A stretch of DNA of 64,000 nt. Origin: Rhodococcus yananensis (GTDB lineage Bacteria; Actinomycetota; Actinomycetes; Mycobacteriales; Mycobacteriaceae). The stretch spans positions 1 to 64,000 of the forward strand of contig NZ_JAIYEP010000009.1 in assembly GCF_020515525.1 (NCBI RefSeq). Direction: 5' to 3'. The notes below the pieces were generated by a model. The model was given only the letters and a program-made list of their open reading frames with translations, searched no databases and was not told the DNA's origin. Positions 16,004 to 25,246 of this stretch are shown here, in pieces (the stretch's first letter is position 1; each line of letters begins with the position of its first letter). The position numbers were made by a program, and so were the translations under genes.

Positions 16004-17350
16004 ATGACCGACCTGCCCGTGGTGGTTGTCGGCGCCGGCCCGATCGGCCTGGCTGCCGCCGCTGAACTACGTGAACGCGGACTGACCCCGCTGGTGTTCG
16101 AACGCGGCCCCAAGGCCGGAGCCGCAGTGGACCAGTGGAACCACATCCGGCTGTTCTCCCGCTGGTCGGAGGTGATCGACCCGGCCGCGCGCCGACTGCT
16201 CGACCGCACGGGCTGGACCGCCCCCGACGACGAGGCGTACCTGACCGGACAGGAATGGGTCCGCGAGTACCTCACCCCGCTCGCTGACGCCCTCGGCGAC
16301 GCCGTGCAGTTCGACACCGAGGTCGTCGGCGTCGCCCGCCGCGGCCGCGACCGCGTGGTCGACGCCGGCCGCGACACCGAACCGCTGTCCGTGCACGTTC
16401 GCCGCGGCGACGGCACCGAGGATCGCGTCCTCGCCCAGGCCGTCGTCGACGCCTCCGGCACCTGGGGCACCCCGAACCCGCTCGGCGGCGAAGGGCTGCC
16501 GGCACTCGGTGAGCAGGCCGTCTCGAATGTCATCGAGTACCGGGTCCCGGACCTCGACGACCCTGCCGTGCGCGTCCAGTACGCGGGCAAGCACACCGCG
16601 ATCGCCGGCGGCGGCCACTCGGCACTGAACGCGATCGTTGCTCTCGCCGCGCTCGAGAAGGAAGCACCCGGCACCCGGATCACCTGGATCCTGCGCCGCG
16701 GCGATGTCGCGTCGACGTTCGGTGGCGGCGAGGCCGATCAGCTGCCCGCCCGCGGCGCGCTGGGCCTGCGCGCGAAGAAGGCCGTCGACGACGGACTGCT
16801 GCACGTGGTGACCGGTTTCCGCACCGCCGCCGTCGAGCCCGCCGACCAGGACCAGGTCGCGCTGGTCTCCGATGCCGGGCAGCGCGTCGAAGGCGTCGAC
16901 CGGGTCGTAGTGCTCACCGGATTCCGCCCGGATCTGTCCTGGCTGTCCGAGATCCGCCTCGGACTCGATCCGGTCCTGCAGGCCCCGACCGAGCTGGCCC
17001 CGCTGATCGACCCGAACGTGCACTCCTGCGGCACCGTCTACCCGCACGGCGCCAAGGAACTCAGCCACCCCGAACCCGGCTTCTACCTGGCCGGGATGAA
17101 GAGCTACGGCCGCGCGCCGACGTTCCTGGCCATGACCGGCTACGAGCAGGTCCGCAGCATCGCCGCCGCGATCGCCGGCGATCACGAGGCCGCCGCCCGC
17201 GTCGAACTGATCCTCCCCGAGACCGGGGTCTGCGGTGGCGCAGGAGTGTTCGACGAGCCCGACGCCGACGCCGACGCCTCCGAGGGCGGCTGCTGCGGCG
17301 CGCCGCAGCCGGAGTTGGTGACCCTGACCGCACCCGGCGGGGCACGCTAG
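16004..17350 (+). CDS. Flavoprotein oxidoreductase of the ArsR-GNAT operon (island 1)
   Basis: A 448-residue FAD/NAD(P)-dependent oxidoreductase. The FAD motif is VVVGAGPIGLAAAAEL at the start. A second nucleotide motif lies at HTAIAGGGHSALNAIVALA, and the ATG-like motif is VVLTGFRPDLSWL. The C-terminus carries cysteines in ETGVCGGAGVF and GGCCGAPQP, suggesting thiol or arsenic contact. AAGGAG precedes ATG 16004. It is the first gene of a divergent operon with an MFS transporter and an ArsO-like protein. Similar genes recur next to arsR in actinobacteria; the reaction is unknown. Confidence 0.8.
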   Translation: MTDLPVVVVGAGPIGLAAAAELRERGLTPLVFERGPKAGAAVDQWNHIRLFSRWSEVIDPAARRLLDRTGWTAPDDEAYLTGQEWVREYLTPLADALGDAVQFDTEVVGVARRGRDRVVDAGRDTEPLSVHVRRGDGTEDRVLAQAVVDASGTWGTPNPLGGEGLPALGEQAVSNVIEYRVPDLDDPAVRVQYAGKHTAIAGGGHSALNAIVALAALEKEAPGTRITWILRRGDVASTFGGGEADQLPARGALGLRAKKAVDDGLLHVVTGFRTAAVEPADQDQVALVSDAGQRVEGVDRVVVLTGFRPDLSWLSEIRLGLDPVLQAPTELAPLIDPNVHSCGTVYPHGAKELSHPEPGFYLAGMKSYGRAPTFLAMTGYEQVRSIAAAIAGDHEAAARVELILPETGVCGGAGVFDEPDADADASEGGCCGAPQPELVTLTAPGGAR

Positions 17351-17354
17351 CCCG

Positions 17355-18572
17355 ATGACGGACACCAAGGCCCCGCCGCAGACCGACACCCTTCCCGCGG
17401 CCGGTCTGCGGCGGGTCTTGGCGATCCTGTGCCTGACGGAGATCACCAGCTGGGGCATCCTCTACTACGCGTTCCCCGTGCTGTCGGTCTCCATCGCCGA
17501 CGACACCGGCTGGTCCCTGCAGACGATCATGGCCGCGTTCTCGATCGGCCAGCTCGCCGCCGCGTTCACCGGCATCCCCGTCGGCCGCATCATCGACCGC
17601 ATCGGCCCGCGCGCGATCATGACCGCCGGCTCCGTACTCGCTGTGCCCGCACTGCTTCTCATCGCGACCGCACGCAACCTGCCAACGTTCTACGCCGGCT
17701 GGATCGTCGCCGGGATCGCGATGGGCGGCGTCCTCTACCCGCCCGCATTCGCGGCCCTGACCCGCTGGTACGGCGACAGCTACGTCAAGGCACTGATGAT
17801 CCTCACGCTCGCCGCGGGCCTGGCGAGCACTGTCTTCGCCCCGCTCGCCGCCACTTTGGTCGAGCGAACCGACTGGCGCGCCACTTATCTCATCCTCGCG
17901 GCGATCCTCGCCGCCATCACCATCCCCGCCCACCTGTGGGGACTGCGCGGACGGTGGCCGCACCCACCCGCGCCGGCGCACGGCGACGCGGCCGATCACC
18001 GCGACGCCTCCCGCAGCCCCGCGTTCCTCGCCCTCGTCGTCGCGCTGAGCCTCGGAGCGTTCGCCGCCTTCGCCGGCGTGTTCAACCTCGTCCCGCTACT
18101 CATCGAACAAGGCTTCTCCCCATCCCTGGCGGCCCTGATTCTCGGCTTGAGCGGCGCGGGACAGCTCCTCGGCCGCATCGGCTACCTGCCCCTCGCCGCC
18201 CGTACCTCGGCTCGCAGCCGGGCCATCGGCGTCCTCGTCGCCACCGCCGTCAGCACCGCACTGTTGGGCGTCGTGGCCACGGTCGCGACCCTGATCACCG
18301 TCGCGATCAGCGCCGGACTGATCCGGGGACTGTTCACCCTCGTCCAAGCCACCGCCATCACCGACCGGTGGGGCGCCACCCACTACGGCCGCCTCAACGG
18401 CCTGATGTCCGCCCCCATCGTCATCGTCATGGCACTCGCCCCCTGGGCCGGCACCGCCCTGTCGAACTGGACCGGCAGCTACGCCCACGCCTACCTCGTC
18501 CTCGGCGCCATCGCACTCCTCGCCGCCCTCGTCGCGGCCCCCAGCGTCCCCCGCCGAACCGCCGCCACCTGA
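17355..18572 (+). CDS. MFS transporter of the ArsR-GNAT operon (island 1)
   Basis: A 405-residue major facilitator with about 12 hydrophobic segments. It shows the MFS loop GRIIDRIGPRAIMTAGS after helix 2, and helix-5-region glycines in ILTLAAGLASTVFAPLA. A central cytoplasmic loop (about residues 195-215) is rich in His, Pro and Asp. It starts 4 bp after the flavoprotein and ends 18 bp before an ArsO-like gene, so the three are co-transcribed. It probably exports an organoarsenical or arsenic product made by the neighbours. It is not close enough to ArsJ or ArsK for me to name it. Confidence 0.85.
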   Translation: MTDTKAPPQTDTLPAAGLRRVLAILCLTEITSWGILYYAFPVLSVSIADDTGWSLQTIMAAFSIGQLAAAFTGIPVGRIIDRIGPRAIMTAGSVLAVPALLLIATARNLPTFYAGWIVAGIAMGGVLYPPAFAALTRWYGDSYVKALMILTLAAGLASTVFAPLAATLVERTDWRATYLILAAILAAITIPAHLWGLRGRWPHPPAPAHGDAADHRDASRSPAFLALVVALSLGAFAAFAGVFNLVPLLIEQGFSPSLAALILGLSGAGQLLGRIGYLPLAARTSARSRAIGVLVATAVSTALLGVVATVATLITVAISAGLIRGLFTLVQATAITDRWGATHYGRLNGLMSAPIVIVMALAPWAGTALSNWTGSYAHAYLVLGAIALLAALVAAPSVPRRTAAT

Positions 18573-18590
18573 CCTTTCAAGGACCCACAC

Positions 18591-19646
18591 ATGCCCCACT
18601 ACGACGCCCTCATCGTGGGCGCCGGCCAGTCCGGCCTGGCCGCAGCCCACGCGCTGCGCCAGCGCGGTCTGACCGCCGCGATCCTCGAAGCCTCCGACGA
18701 CACCGCCGGATCCTGGCCGCACTACTACGACAGCCTCACCCTGTTCTCGCCCGCGAAATACAGCTCCCTACCCGGGCTTCCCTTCCCCGGCGACCCCGAC
18801 CACTACCCGCACCGCGACGAAGTCGTCGACTACCTACGCCGCTACGCCAAGGGCCTCGACGTCGACATCCACCTCAACCACCGGGTCGACGCCGTCGCCC
18901 ACGACGGACACACCTTCACCGCCCACACCGACACCGGAACCGCCTTCACCGCACCCCGGCTCGTCGCCGCCACAGGCGGATTCAGCTCACCCCACCTCCC
19001 GGCACTGCCCGGACAAGACACCTTCACCGGAAAACTGCTGCATGCCAGCACCTACCGCACCCCCGCCGACCACACCGGCGAGAACGTCATCGTCGTCGGC
19101 GCCGGCAACTCCGCCGTCCAGATCGCCGTGGAACTCGCCGCCACCACCACCGTCACCCTCGCCAGCCGCGCACCGGTGAAATTCGCCCCGCAACGCCCCC
19201 TCGGCCGCGACATGCACTTCTGGTTCACCATCACCGGCATCGACGCTCTCCCCATCGGGCACCGGATCACCAACCCGCCCACCGTGCCGGTCTTCGACAC
19301 CGGCCGCTACCGCGCAGCCCTCACCGCCGCCCAACCCGCTGCTCGAGAGATGTTCACCCGACTCGACGGCAACACCGCCGTATGGCCAGACGGCACCACC
19401 AGCACCGTCGACACGATCGTCCTCGCCACCGGATACACACCACACCTGAACTACCTCGCCGGCATCGGCACCCTCGACCAGGCCGGACGCCCTCTGCAGC
19501 GGAAGGGCCTGTCCACCACCCACACCGGACTCGGCTACATCGGCCTCGAATGGCAACGCAGCCTCTCGTCTGCATCCCTGCGAGGCGTGGGGCGAGACGC
19601 CCGCTACATCGCTCGATCGATGGTGGAGCGCTCATTGTCGACGTGA
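18591..19646 (+). CDS. ArsO-like flavin monooxygenase (island 1, second copy type)
   Basis: A 351-residue flavoprotein with FAD motif LIVGAGQSGLAAAHAL and NADPH motif VIVVGAGNSAVQIAVELA near residue 165. It has the family string GSWPHYYDSLTLFSPAKYSSLPG. It is related to arsO at 11307 but belongs to a distinct subgroup paired with the MFS gene. It is last in the flavoprotein-MFS-ArsO operon and has a close homologue at 53566. It is likely an NADPH-dependent oxidase of an arsenic compound; this is inferred from context. Confidence 0.8.
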   Translation: MPHYDALIVGAGQSGLAAAHALRQRGLTAAILEASDDTAGSWPHYYDSLTLFSPAKYSSLPGLPFPGDPDHYPHRDEVVDYLRRYAKGLDVDIHLNHRVDAVAHDGHTFTAHTDTGTAFTAPRLVAATGGFSSPHLPALPGQDTFTGKLLHASTYRTPADHTGENVIVVGAGNSAVQIAVELAATTTVTLASRAPVKFAPQRPLGRDMHFWFTITGIDALPIGHRITNPPTVPVFDTGRYRAALTAAQPAAREMFTRLDGNTAVWPDGTTSTVDTIVLATGYTPHLNYLAGIGTLDQAGRPLQRKGLSTTHTGLGYIGLEWQRSLSSASLRGVGRDARYIARSMVERSLST

Positions 19647-19824
19647 CATGCGCGACGGAAACCAGATGCCCGGCGTCGCGAGAGTGGGGCTCGACTACGT
19701 GTAGACGACAAGTCCGCGTGGCAGCCCATGAGTTCGATCCACGACGGGGTCTGCGCTGCCACGCGGCGCACACACTATCGACCACCGTCTATCAGGGATC
19801 GAATCGAGTCAGCGATTCACGCCA

Positions 19825-19992
19825 TCAGTCCGGGCTGAGCATTCCCGCGGCCACAACCACGCACACCATCATCACCCCTGCCAGCGCGATCGATGCGATG
19901 GCGTTGACGCCGAGTAGCCAGGCGGTGACCCCAGGGCTGGCGCTGATCGCCGTCAGCGTCCACAACCAGCGTGATCGCAGCATCTTCGTCAT
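19825..19992 (-). CDS. 55-residue membrane peptide coupled to recombinase genes
   Basis: The minus-strand frame from ATG 19992 encodes 55 residues with a basic start (MTKMLRSRWLWTLTAI) and two hydrophobic stretches, the second being IASIALAGVMMVCVVVAAGM. Its ATG overlaps the TGA of the upstream recombinase gene (ATGA), as that gene overlaps the one before it, so it is probably a real, translationally coupled third gene. I recognise no family. The rest of 19647-19824 holds nothing I can support. Confidence 0.5.
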   Translation of the reverse strand: MTKMLRSRWLWTLTAISASPGVTAWLLGVNAIASIALAGVMMVCVVVAAGMLSPD

Positions 19993-21008
19993 CGCTGTTC
20001 CTTGTCGGTCGTCGAGATCGGTTCCGGGAGTTGCCAGTTCTCGATCATTGCCAGGGTCTGCTCGAGCAGGGCGTCGGCGCGGGCTTCGACATCGTCGAGA
20101 ACGTCCCCGACGTCGGCGAGCGCGGTGAGGGCGTCACGTCGGGCGGCGGTACCGCGGTGGTAGTACTCACCCGACAGCGGTGGCCGCTCCGGTGGCGGCG
20201 TGGGGGCGGCTGCAACTGGCCTTGGTCGCCGGGGCGGGAGGGTGTGGGCGGGCGCGGTGCCGGTCAGGTGCTGGCGAACGATCGCGGCGATCGAGCCCGC
20301 GGTCAGCGGTTGCGGGGGCAGCGGCAGGTAGCCCCATCGGTCGATCGGCGTGAACACCAACCCATCCCGCCCATCCCGCGACAGGTCGTCGGCGGTGATG
20401 TCGGGAAGGCGCCCGCGGTGCAGCTGTGCGGCGAGGGTACGGGTGCTGGGGTGGCGGTCGGTGAACGCGAGAACCTGGGCCCACCTGCGATACACGGCCG
20501 CCGGCGCCAGTTCCGGATCGCCGGTGGTGGGGTCGAGCCGATACCGGTAGCGGCCGGTGTCGACGACCAGCGCGTCGCCGTCGCAGGTGATGTGGCTGCG
20601 CTGCAGCCGGGTGATCTGTTGCAGCGGCATCCCGGCAGCGGCGATCAGGAGCAGGGCGGCGTCGCGGCGCCCGAACAGGCCTTGCGGCCACCCGTCGGTC
20701 GGTAGCTGCGGGATCTGTTGCCGGATCAGCTCGCCCGCGTGCCGGAGGCGGTCGGCGCGCCGTTCGTCGAGTAGATCCCGGAGGGTGTCCGAGCGGCCCG
20801 GTGCCGACAGTCCGGCGTGGTCGTGGTGCCAGTTGATCGCTGTCACTCGTGCCCGGAGTGTCGACGCCGTCGCGGGGTGTTCGGCGAGGAAGAGGGCGAG
20901 CGTCGACGGGGCGGCCGGCAGGGACGGCAGGTCGACAGCGGTGCACCAGTCCTGGAACAGGGACCAGTCGTATCGGTAGCGGCGCGGCCGCGACAGTGTG
21001 GTGGTCAC
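19989..21008 (-). CDS. Degenerate tyrosine-recombinase-like protein
   Basis: A 339-residue protein with a SAM-like core-binding N-terminus (DWSLFQDWCTAVDLPSLPAAP, TLRARVTAINWHH) and a recombinase-like middle segment RRDAALLLIAAAGMPLQQITRLQRSHI. This aligns with catalytic box I but lacks the conserved arginine (compare FAGAFRRSEL next door). I cannot find the HxxR or tyrosine boxes, and the C-terminus is Pro-rich and helical. It is probably a non-catalytic partner of the upstream recombinase, with which it overlaps by 4 bp (ATGA). This could form a heteromeric integration complex. Confidence 0.65.
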   Translation of the reverse strand: MTTTLSRPRRYRYDWSLFQDWCTAVDLPSLPAAPSTLALFLAEHPATASTLRARVTAINWHHDHAGLSAPGRSDTLRDLLDERRADRLRHAGELIRQQIPQLPTDGWPQGLFGRRDAALLLIAAAGMPLQQITRLQRSHITCDGDALVVDTGRYRYRLDPTTGDPELAPAAVYRRWAQVLAFTDRHPSTRTLAAQLHRGRLPDITADDLSRDGRDGLVFTPIDRWGYLPLPPQPLTAGSIAAIVRQHLTGTAPAHTLPPRRPRPVAAAPTPPPERPPLSGEYYHRGTAARRDALTALADVGDVLDDVEARADALLEQTLAMIENWQLPEPISTTDKEQR

Positions 21009-22180
21009 AGGCCAATGGTGGTGACGGCGTTGCCGACCAGTGGGGAGTGCTCGCGGGCGTAGACCTCGAGCATGACCGGGCTCGCGTGCCCGGTCTGCCG
21101 CATGATTGCGTGCGCGTCGGCGCCGTTGCGGAAGGCCTGGGTGACGAACCCGGCCCGCAGCGAATGCCCACCGAGCTGATCCACCAGCACCGGGTCATAC
21201 CCTGCGGCGGCGGCCCGCTGCCGGATCCGTTTGTGGATCGCCGCCCCCGACAGGCCGGTGGCCGAGAGGATTCCGTTGCGGCGCACCGACCGGAACACCG
21301 GCACGAGCCGATCCGGCACCTGGGGCCAGGCGCCCCGGCACACGTGCCCGTCGACGCCTGGAGCAGAGCGGAGGAGCCGGATCACCGCGGGCCGGCCACC
21401 GCCGTCGAAGGCGGCGACGACCTGCAGCCACCGCAGATACGCGCACGGCGGGCAGGAGCGGTGCGAGTCTGTGTATGGCAAGGCCCGGATGGTGCCGGCG
21501 CCGTCCTGGTCGGTCTTCGACTTCCTCAGCCGCACATGCAGCCCGTCGTGCCGGTGCCGGGTCATGTCCCCGATCTGGAATCCGGCCAGCTCCGAGCGCC
21601 GGAACGCGCCTGCGAACCCCATCAACAGCAGGGCACTGTCCCGGCGTTCGTACACCTGACCAGACCACCCCGCCGCGCTCTGGCGGGCGGCGGCGACGAT
21701 CGCAACCACATCCTCAGCCAACAACGGGGCCACACGCTTCGGGGGCCGGTCACCGGCCGCGGCATAGGTGCGGCGGATCCCCGACAGCGTCGCCGTGACG
21801 ACCTCCGCCGACCCCGGCGCCGTGTAGCCGGCGGCGCGGTGGCGGTGTCCGATCGCCGCGACCCACCGCGTCAACGTCGCCGGCGCGTAGGCCCGAGCGC
21901 CGGCCTCGTCCCGGAGTTCGGCGGTCTCGGCGAGATACGCGGCGACCACCAACGGATCGGCCGGCAACACCTGATGGCCCTGGGCGGTGCACCAGCGTTC
22001 GAACCGGCGCCAATCCGACACGTATGCCCGACGGGTGTTCTCCGACTTCGAAACCCCCACAGCCCGGCTGACCAACACAGCGGATTCGGCCGCCAACACC
22101 ACCGGCGCGGAGGAGCCGCCACCAATCGCTGTCGGCGCCGAGCCAGAACCAGCACCGCGATCGGTGTCACGCCACATCAC
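21005..22180 (-). CDS. Tyrosine recombinase/integrase
   Basis: A 391-residue site-specific recombinase. The N-terminal core-binding domain is ENTRRAYVSDWRRFERWC. The catalytic residues are recognisable: Arg in FAGAFRRSELAGF, Lys in RLRKSKTDQ, HxxR in GGHSLRAGF, His in RQTGHAS and the nucleophile in LEVYAREHS. CPPCAYLRWL is a short cysteine motif common in actinobacterial plasmid integrases. It is first in a three-gene overlapping operon. It may have moved arsenic island 1 or the 19-26 kb segment; no attachment-site pair is evident. Confidence 0.9.
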   Translation of the reverse strand: MMWRDTDRGAGSGSAPTAIGGGSSAPVVLAAESAVLVSRAVGVSKSENTRRAYVSDWRRFERWCTAQGHQVLPADPLVVAAYLAETAELRDEAGARAYAPATLTRWVAAIGHRHRAAGYTAPGSAEVVTATLSGIRRTYAAAGDRPPKRVAPLLAEDVVAIVAAARQSAAGWSGQVYERRDSALLLMGFAGAFRRSELAGFQIGDMTRHRHDGLHVRLRKSKTDQDGAGTIRALPYTDSHRSCPPCAYLRWLQVVAAFDGGGRPAVIRLLRSAPGVDGHVCRGAWPQVPDRLVPVFRSVRRNGILSATGLSGAAIHKRIRQRAAAAGYDPVLVDQLGGHSLRAGFVTQAFRNGADAHAIMRQTGHASPVMLEVYAREHSPLVGNAVTTIGL

Positions 22181-22285
22181 CGCTGCAGGCTAGAACGGCC
22201 CACCGACATCCGCGGTCGGCCGGCCATGTCCGGGTCCCACAAGCCAGATCGGGAGAATCTCCACCGGATGCTGATTGGCGAAAGA

Positions 22286-22314
22286 AAATGGACCCCGCGT
22301 TGCGGGGTCCATTT
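22286..22314. terminator. Strong hairpin between integrase and Abi gene
   Basis: AAATGGACCCCGC (22286-22298), loop GTT, then its perfect complement (22302-22314) give a 13-bp stem with A/T-rich ends on both strands. It fits a bidirectional rho-independent terminator. It lies upstream of both divergent genes, so it may instead insulate the locus from readthrough. Confidence 0.55.
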
Positions 22315-22377
22315 CCGTAATTCCTATGTCCGCGGGGGGAGGCCGAAGCCCGCAAGTCCCACGACTCGTGGCACCGA

Positions 22378-23052
22378 GTGTACGTTTCCAGCGTGCCATT
22401 CGCCAAGCCCACCGATGAAGCCGCGATCCGTGTCGTGCTGAGCGCTCCACGATCGAGTACCTACGTCACTGCTGCTGGAGGTGACACGGCGAAGGCGATG
22501 TCGCTGTACGGGTGGAACGCGCGTGTGGCCGCTGCGCTGATGCTTCCGTCGCACTTCGCTGAAGTTGCCACACGCAACGCGGTCTCGGATGCACTCACGG
22601 CCGTGTACGGGGCGCGGTGGCCGTGGAACACCACCTTCGAACAGAGCCTACCCGCGCCGAAAGGCCCGGCCTACAACCCGCAGCGTGACCTGCTCCAGAC
22701 CCGGAAACGGGAGCACACGACCGGCAAGGTGATTGCGGAACTGAAGTTCGCGTTCTGGCAGAGCATGTTCACCGCCCGCCACGACGTGCGCGTATGGGAC
22801 CAGCAGATCCTCACGCTGTTCCCGAACGCTGCCGGCAAGACGGCCCCACAACTCCGCAGTCGGATCTACGGCGACCTCGAGGGAATCCGGAAGCTCCGCA
22901 ATCGTGTGGCCCATCACGAGCCGATCTTCACCCGCAACCTCGCCGACGACCTCGCGCGCATGCTCGATCTCGTCGAACTGCGGTCAACGGCGACCGCGCA
23001 GTGGGTCCGGGCAATGGAGGAAGTGAGCACCATCCTTACCGAACAGCCGTGA
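22378..23052 (+). CDS. Abi-family protein with HEPN-type RNase motif
   Basis: A protein of about 220 residues of the Abi-like family. It has YGWNARVAAALMLPSHFAEVATRNAVSDAL at the front, FAFWQSMF in the middle, and LRNRVAHHEPIF near residue 175. The last segment fits the RX4-6H motif of HEPN ribonucleases (RNRVAHH). Such proteins act as abortive-infection or toxin RNases. Start GTG 22378 or GTG 22393; neither has a clear ribosome site. It stands alone between the recombinases and the ImmA/IrrE pair. Confidence 0.75.
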   Translation: MYVSSVPFAKPTDEAAIRVVLSAPRSSTYVTAAGGDTAKAMSLYGWNARVAAALMLPSHFAEVATRNAVSDALTAVYGARWPWNTTFEQSLPAPKGPAYNPQRDLLQTRKREHTTGKVIAELKFAFWQSMFTARHDVRVWDQQILTLFPNAAGKTAPQLRSRIYGDLEGIRKLRNRVAHHEPIFTRNLADDLARMLDLVELRSTATAQWVRAMEEVSTILTEQP

Positions 23053-23084
23053 CCAGGTTGGTGGCCCGCTCAGACTATCCGCGT

Positions 23085-24284
23085 CTAGTCGTCAACCAGA
23101 CGTAGTTCGGGGCGAGCGCTCTGCTCCCCGAGGAGCATGCGGAGCCGGGGCAGTTTGAAGGACAGGTCACCAGCGAGATCCGTGATGGACATCCCGTTCG
23201 CCTCAGCGAGTTCGAAGGCGCGCTTGAGGAGAACCGGGACCTCACCGGGATAGTCGTCGACAGGCTCGGGCCGGAACAGTTGCAAGTTTCGTAGCTGCCG
23301 AAGCCGCTGGTAGGCCCGCCGGTAGGTTGCATCACTCACCGCGCCGACCTCGCGGCACCGGTAGATCAGGGAGTCGACCGATACACCCCACTCCTTGCCG
23401 AGTTGTGCGAGCGCGTTGAGGTCGAGCCGGCCCGGCAAGAGTGGAGTGATCTGGGCGGAAGGTGTGAGCAACTCCGCGGCGAAACGATCTGCCTCCCTTT
23501 CCTGCTGCGGGTCCCCGGCGACACGGTCCCCGTGCATGACCAGGTGCCCCAGTTCGTGTGCCGCGGTGAAGCGGTGCCGGTAGACGTCGTAGGCGCGGTC
23601 GGGGGTCAGGACGACGATCGGGCGGTCGAGGTGAGAGGTGGAGAACGCATCGACAGTCGCGGTCGCAGCGCCAGCAAACGGCGACAGAGTGACGATGAGG
23701 CCGTGGGTTTCCATGATTCGGACCAGGTGTGCGATCGGTCCGTCGCCCAGGTCCCACTGCTCCCGCAGAAGCTGGGCTGCCCGCTCGGGCCCTCTCGGGT
23801 GCTCCGACACCTCGGCCGACGCGAGGTGGGGAAGGTCCATCGCCGGGAGCTGTACCCGCTTCTCCAGTGCGTGGGTCAGCTCCCACACTTGTTCTGTGAA
23901 TGCGATCGCCTTGTCGCGCTGGGTCGCCGGGGTACGGCGAAGGCTGCGGAAGTGCGCGGATGCCACCTCCAGCCGTGCGGCCGGGCGGCCGGTCGCGAAG
24001 AACGCCGGGACCACATCGAGGATGTCCGCGAGCTGGCCGATGTGATCGGGTCGAGGTCTGTTCGTGCCGGCCTCCCACTGGCTCACCGCGACGGGAGATA
24101 CTCCGAGCTGTTCGGACACGGCCTTCTTGGTGAGACCTGCAAGCCGTCTGGCCTGGGTCAATCGGTGCGGATCGAACCCTGCCGCGATCGCCACCAGATC
24201 CTGCCGATCAGCTGCCGCGCCGGATGTGGATGTCGAGTCGTCGAGCAGGGAAAGCTGCCCGCGCATCCTCGAACGGGGACTCAC
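23085..24284 (-). CDS. XRE-HTH/ImmA-IrrE-type metalloprotease regulator
   Basis: A 399-residue fusion. Residues 40-95 are a Cro/C1-type HTH (LTQARRLAGLTKKAVSEQLG, SPVAVSQWEAGTNRP). Residues from about 150 form an ImmA/IrrE metallopeptidase with zinc motif FTAAHELGHLVMH (HExxH), later glutamate in EREADRFAAELLTP, and a C-terminal helical region. Related proteins cleave repressors and switch on mobile-element or stress genes. It overlaps the upstream gene by ATGA, so the two are coupled. It may respond to DNA damage or phage infection; this is inference. Confidence 0.85.
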   Translation of the reverse strand: MSPRSRMRGQLSLLDDSTSTSGAAADRQDLVAIAAGFDPHRLTQARRLAGLTKKAVSEQLGVSPVAVSQWEAGTNRPRPDHIGQLADILDVVPAFFATGRPAARLEVASAHFRSLRRTPATQRDKAIAFTEQVWELTHALEKRVQLPAMDLPHLASAEVSEHPRGPERAAQLLREQWDLGDGPIAHLVRIMETHGLIVTLSPFAGAATATVDAFSTSHLDRPIVVLTPDRAYDVYRHRFTAAHELGHLVMHGDRVAGDPQQEREADRFAAELLTPSAQITPLLPGRLDLNALAQLGKEWGVSVDSLIYRCREVGAVSDATYRRAYQRLRQLRNLQLFRPEPVDDYPGEVPVLLKRAFELAEANGMSITDLAGDLSFKLPRLRMLLGEQSARPELRLVDD

Positions 24285-25081
24285 ACGCCATCACTCCCAG
24301 TCTTCGATTCCGCTTCTCCACCCTCGGTACCGAGGGACCCCGTGGGGCGAGGGGCAAGTACAGGTTCATCCAGCGGGGCGTCGTCGAACCTGCGCCCACC
24401 ACTGACAGTTGCCGTCGCGGGCACGGGTACGACGGCGGGACGCTGCTGAATCGGACTCCCAGTGAGGCTCAGCGGTTCCCAGTGATGCCACACCACTGCA
24501 CCGGTCTCGGTGTTGACAAGCTCGGCGTCACCGATACCCAGATCGAACAAGCCGGCCGGGCTGCTGGCATAGCCGATCGTTACCACCTGCCCGAACTGCG
24601 CGAGCTGTTCGAGGACCGCTTCTTCCTCAGCCAGATCTTCGGGGTCAGCATCGATCTGGTCGAACGACAACTGGGAGTCGACAACCCGCGGTGAGAGCGT
24701 CAACAACGAGCGCCGCAGGTCCGACAGCGGCTTGGGTAGCTTGGCGTCCTCGCGTCGGCTCCATCCGTCCGCCGCGTACCGCCACGGGTGCAACACCACC
24801 GCGGTGTCGTCGAGAACAACCAGTTCGAACCGGCTTCGCACGTCTGCAGGCTTGCGGGTCACGACACCGGGAATGTGCGCCGTGCACGCGATCAACTGCT
24901 CGTACTGCGCGACCTTGAGGGTGTTGCCATAGGCGTCGTTCGTGCTGAGCTCGCTGGCGATGTGCGCGGCGACGGCCTGCTCGTGCGCCCCCTGAATCGC
25001 CAGCGGAATCGCCTGCAAGAACTCCTCGGCAACATCGCCGAACCGCTTCCTGGACCAGTCCGAACACTTAAGCTCTGACAC
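24281..25081 (-). CDS. Unknown protein coupled to ImmA/IrrE gene
   Basis: A 266-residue protein I do not recognise. It has a helical N-terminus, a mixed beta region (SRFELVVLDDTAVVLHPWRYA), a conserved-looking SDLRRSLLTL, an acidic helix (DADPEDLAEEEAVLEQLAQF), and a Pro/Gly-rich disordered tail after residue 210. There is no signal peptide or membrane segment. It is the first gene of a two-gene operon with the XRE-ImmA/IrrE protease (4-bp overlap). It may be the substrate, toxin or sensor of that pair. Confidence 0.65.
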   Translation of the reverse strand: MSELKCSDWSRKRFGDVAEEFLQAIPLAIQGAHEQAVAAHIASELSTNDAYGNTLKVAQYEQLIACTAHIPGVVTRKPADVRSRFELVVLDDTAVVLHPWRYAADGWSRREDAKLPKPLSDLRRSLLTLSPRVVDSQLSFDQIDADPEDLAEEEAVLEQLAQFGQVVTIGYASSPAGLFDLGIGDAELVNTETGAVVWHHWEPLSLTGSPIQQRPAVVPVPATATVSGGRRFDDAPLDEPVLAPRPTGSLGTEGGEAESKTGSDGV

Positions 25082-25098
25082 GATCGCACCCCACCCCT

Positions 25099-25136
25099 CT
25101 TGACTTAACAGCGCCCAATGCGCCGCCTTGCTTAAC
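25099..25136 (-). promoter_or_regulatory. Direct-repeat operator candidate for the XRE-ImmA pair
   Basis: CTTGACTTAAC (25099-25109) and CTTGCTTAAC (25127-25136) are near-identical direct repeats 28 bp apart. They lie just upstream of the two-gene operon in an otherwise AT-richer patch of the 165-bp divergent gap. They may bind the XRE domain of the protease for autoregulation. Position is the only support. Confidence 0.4.
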
Positions 25137-25246
25137 TTTACAACATCAAACGATCACATTGCTGGTGTTCCGCCACTCACCGCTCGGGAAGTTGTCGGAC
25201 CAGGACTCCGGTACGCACACGACAGACGGAAAGGTGGGTGGGTGGT

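Noticed and set aside
17429-20128. 899-residue plus-strand frame
   Set aside because: Arg/Pro-rich shadow of the MFS and ArsO-like genes in another frame.
22286-22314. Strong hairpin as a recombination attachment site
   Set aside because: Perfect 13-bp stem with 3-base loop and A/T-rich ends fits a terminator; no second copy was found to support an att pair.
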